Assembly (NCBI GenBank): GCA_040756995.1
Contig: JBFLYK010000012.1
Location: forward strand, 90,316 to 154,315
Direction: 5' to 3'
DNA length: 64,000 nucleotides
From: BP-133 sp040756995
GTDB taxonomy: Bacteria > Actinomycetota > Acidimicrobiia > IMCC26256 > BP-133
Shown here: positions 61,130 to 64,000 of the stretch, piece after piece
Layout: each line of letters starts with the position of its first letter
Position numbering within the stretch: position 1 is the first letter of the stretch
Program-made: the position numbers and the translations under genes
The notes under the pieces: model-generated
Told to the model about the DNA's origin: nothing
What the model saw: only the letters and a program-made list of their open reading frames with translations
Database searches by the model: none

Positions 61130-62362
61130 GTGACTGAAGGCACCTCTGTGGACGAGGCCATCCGGATCGTCGGAGCCGGAGCCACCAACCTCATCTCTGA
61201 AGCGGACCTGCGCAAGAAGCTGGCCGGCGGGCGGTCGTTGCGGATCAAGCTGGGCATCGACCCCACGGCGTCCGACATCCACCTCGGCTTCGCCGTGGTG
61301 CTCCGCAAGCTCCGCCAGTTCCAGGACCTCGGCCACACCGCGGTGCTGATCCTCGGCGACTTCACCGCCCAGGTCGGCGACCCGACCGGCCGGTCCGCCA
61401 CCCGCCCCCGGCTGGCCCCCGAGCAGATCGACGCCAACCTGAAGACGTACCAGGCCCAGGCCGGGTTGATCCTCCGGCCCGACCGCCTCGAGGTGCGCCG
61501 CAACTCCGAGTGGCTCGGTGCCATGGGCGCCGACGGCATGCTGGCCCTGGCCGGCAAGGCGACCGTGGCCCAGATGCTGGAACGCGACGACTTCTCGAAG
61601 CGCTACGCCGCCGGCCAGCCGATCTCGATCATGGAGCTGCTCTACCCGCTGCTCCAGGGTTGGGACTCGGTGATGGTCCAGGCCGACGTGGAGCTGGGCG
61701 GTTCCGACCAGCTCTTCAACAACCTGGTCGGCCGGGAGCTCCAGGAAAAGGAAGGCCAGGAACCGCAGGTCGTCCTGACCACGCCGCTGCTCGAGGGCCT
61801 CGACGGCGTCAACAAGATGTCCAAGTCGCTGGGCAACTACATCGGGATCACGGAGCCGCCGGCCGAGCAGTTCGGCAAGGTCATGAGCATTCCCGACTCG
61901 CTCCTGCCCCGGTACATGCTCCTGGCCACGGGCTGGCATCCCGACCGGGTCGAGGCCGAGACCGCCCGGCTGGCCTCCGGGGAGCTCCACCCCAACGCCG
62001 CCAAGCGCCTGCTGGCCCGCACGATCGTCGACCTCTACCACGGCGAGGGCGCCGGAGCGGCCGCCGAAGCCGGCTTCGACCAGGTCTTCAAGAAGCACGA
62101 GGTACCGGACGACGTCCCCGAGTTCGAGCTCCTGTCCGAGCATCTGGTGGACGGGCGGATCCGCCTGGCCCGCCTCCTGGCCCTGGCCGGCCTGGTCAAC
62201 TCCAACAAGGAAGGCGCCCGGAAGATCACCGAGGGCGCGGTCCGTCTGAACGGCGAGCGGATCACCGATCCCGACGCCGAACCGGCCCCGGGAGACCTCG
62301 GGGAGGGCCTGCTGCAGGTCGGGCGCCGGAACTGGGCCCGGGTCCGTTGGGCCTCCAAGTGA
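61130..62362 (+). CDS. tyrS: Tyrosyl-tRNA synthetase
   Basis: 410 aa from GTG 61130. Class I synthetase of the TyrRS-beta type: LRIKLGIDPTASDIHLGFAVVLRKLRQFQDLGH with the HIGH-like HLGF, LILGDFTAQVGDPTGR, ADVELGGSDQLFNNLVGRELQ, and KMSKS in GVNKMSKSLGNYIGI. A C-terminal S4 RNA-binding domain follows (LVNSNKEGARKITEGAVRLNGERITDP). Divergent from the penicillin-binding protein and directly before the rRNA locus. Confidence 0.96.
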   Translation: MTEGTSVDEAIRIVGAGATNLISEADLRKKLAGGRSLRIKLGIDPTASDIHLGFAVVLRKLRQFQDLGHTAVLILGDFTAQVGDPTGRSATRPRLAPEQIDANLKTYQAQAGLILRPDRLEVRRNSEWLGAMGADGMLALAGKATVAQMLERDDFSKRYAAGQPISIMELLYPLLQGWDSVMVQADVELGGSDQLFNNLVGRELQEKEGQEPQVVLTTPLLEGLDGVNKMSKSLGNYIGITEPPAEQFGKVMSIPDSLLPRYMLLATGWHPDRVEAETARLASGELHPNAAKRLLARTIVDLYHGEGAGAAAEAGFDQVFKKHEVPDDVPEFELLSEHLVDGRIRLARLLALAGLVNSNKEGARKITEGAVRLNGERITDPDAEPAPGDLGEGLLQVGRRNWARVRWASK

Positions 62363-62417
62363 GGAATTTTCCCGCTGCGTTCCCGGTTGGGAGCCAGAGT
62401 TGGTAAGTTGGTCTCCG

Positions 62418-62460
62418 CTGATCCGAAAGGATCGGCAACGACGGGGCACCGGCTCCGGTG
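62418..62460 (+). terminator. Two consecutive hairpins after tyrS
   Basis: CTGATCC/GGATCGG around a GAAA tetraloop (62418-62435) and CACCGG/CCGGTG around CT (62447-62460). There is no U-run, but they separate tyrS from the rRNA promoter and may terminate or stabilise the tyrS RNA. Confidence 0.4.
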
Positions 62461-62473
62461 GGTGGCAATGTGA

Positions 62474-62502
62474 TTGACACAGCGCCCCCCGGCCGCTAAA
62501 GT
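62474..62502 (+). promoter_or_regulatory. Promoter of the rRNA operon
   Basis: TTGACA (62474-62479), a 17-base spacer and TAAAGT (62497-62502). A consensus -35, ideal spacing and a good -10 make this the best promoter in the window. Transcription should begin near 62509, giving a leader of about 340 bases before mature 16S rRNA. Confidence 0.8.
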
Positions 62503-62633
62503 GCACCGTTGCTCGCCGGCAGGCGCTGGTGCGTCACGTCCGGCCATTGACACGAACATCTCCCTCTCGGGAGAGGTGTGTTGGGCCAGGTGAAGGGCTT
62601 CCCCCCCTTGGGTATCCCTCTCACTCGGACCGT

Positions 62634-62654
62634 CGCTCCTTGAAAACGGAATAG
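62634..62654 (+). promoter_or_regulatory. boxA-like antitermination site in the rRNA leader
   Basis: The segment with CTCCTTGAAAACGGAATAG resembles the actinobacterial rRNA leader boxA region (CCTTGAGAACTCAACAG type). It is the expected target of NusB-S10; nusB is encoded near 5.0 kb of this window. Confidence 0.5.
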
Positions 62655-62719
62655 TGGTGACAAAAGCCAGTGCGGGCGTCCGCGGCCTTTCGAGGTCGTG
62701 AGACGTTCACCAAGTCAAT

Positions 62720-62757
62720 GCACTGAGTGACACATGGACAACGTGTGAATCCAGTGC
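62720..62757 (+). other. Stem-loop in the rRNA leader
   Basis: GCACTG pairs with CAGTGC, with an inner CACA/TGTG pairing. It lies about 90 bases before the 16S start and may be part of leader folding or processing. Confidence 0.35.
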
Positions 62758-62849
62758 CGGGTTGCCAAAGGGCGCAGTGGGCCCTGAGGCGGCTCTTCAA
62801 CTGATCGCAGGCGGAAGCAGGTTCTTCGGAGCCGGCCGAAGCCGAGATC

Positions 62850-64000
<1,151 letters not shown>

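Larger units (their letters stand above)
62363..62849 (+). other. rRNA upstream region without protein genes
   Basis: 487 bases between tyrS and 16S rRNA hold two hairpins after tyrS, the rRNA promoter, a second TTGACA without a -10 (62547-62552), a small stem CCTCTC/GAGAGG (62563-62576), a boxA-like site and a stem near 62720-62757. No coding sequence is supported. Confidence 0.8.

Noticed and set aside
61061..62506. Upstream extension of the penicillin-binding protein frame to 1246 codons
   Set aside because: It would cover tyrS on the other strand and precede the signal anchor; ATG 61060 with GAAAGGAG is the natural start.

Overview
The window looks like chromosomal DNA of a high-GC actinobacterium, most probably class Acidimicrobiia. 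This rests on the first ~1.15 kb of a 16S rRNA gene at the right end, an actinobacterial integration host factor (mIHF) next to gmk, frequent GTG/TTG starts, long chains of genes with 4-base stop/start overlaps, and several start codons sitting 6-8 bases after a TAnnnT -10 hexamer (leaderless-type promoters). Nearly all of it is core housekeeping DNA. I see no insertion sequence, prophage, CRISPR array, toxin-antitoxin or defence island.

Layout. 1-6.2 kb: end of aroB, an S9 peptidase, a small membrane protein, then aroQ, an M24 aminopeptidase, efp, nusB, clpS and a DUF2017 gene. 6.3-10.0 kb: an anchored Kelch protein, a PiT phosphate permease and, convergent to it, a lipoprotein. 10.1-19.0 kb: the pyrimidine operon pyrR-pyrB-pyrC-carA-carB-pyrD-pyrF behind a PyrR-type RNA leader. 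19.0-27.7 kb: mihF-gmk-rpoZ-coaBC-metK-priA-def-fmt-rsmB. 27.7-29.3 kb: a degenerate pyruvate-kinase-like gene diverging from a MogA/MoaB gene. 29.3-34.0 kb: ribD-ribE-ribBA-ribH, hisG and a divergent cold-shock-domain gene. 34.0-41.7 kb: a DUF1844 gene (minus strand), then infC-rpmI-rplT, a TrmH-type methylase, a soluble histidine kinase, pheS-pheT and a thioesterase. 41.7-48.3 kb: a secreted two-propeller repeat protein, a fused B12-dependent acyl-CoA mutase (IcmF type) diverging from a MarR regulator, and a secreted RTX repeat protein. 48.3-57.6 kb: the complete acetylated arginine pathway argC-J-B-D-F-R-G-H plus a 3-methyladenine DNA glycosylase. 57.5-62.4 kb: an MFS transporter, a class A penicillin-binding protein with PASTA domains, and tyrS. 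62.4-64 kb: rRNA promoter and leader, then 16S rRNA running off the window.

How it fits together. Three pathways are encoded nearly whole (UMP, riboflavin, arginine), with regulation visible in sequence for two of them: a PyrR RNA hairpin upstream of pyrR, and an ArgR-like palindrome over the argC promoter with argR inside the operon. Much of the rest is translation and nucleotide machinery. The most interesting signals are small: the pyrR leader with a second terminator-like hairpin inside the pyrR reading frame; an 18-bp perfect AT-rich inverted repeat between gmk and rpoZ; gmk lacking any ATG/GTG/TTG start and lying in frame after the mihF amber codon; an ATT start for infC; and a recurrent leaderless promoter layout. 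I do not see a convincing new multi-gene system.
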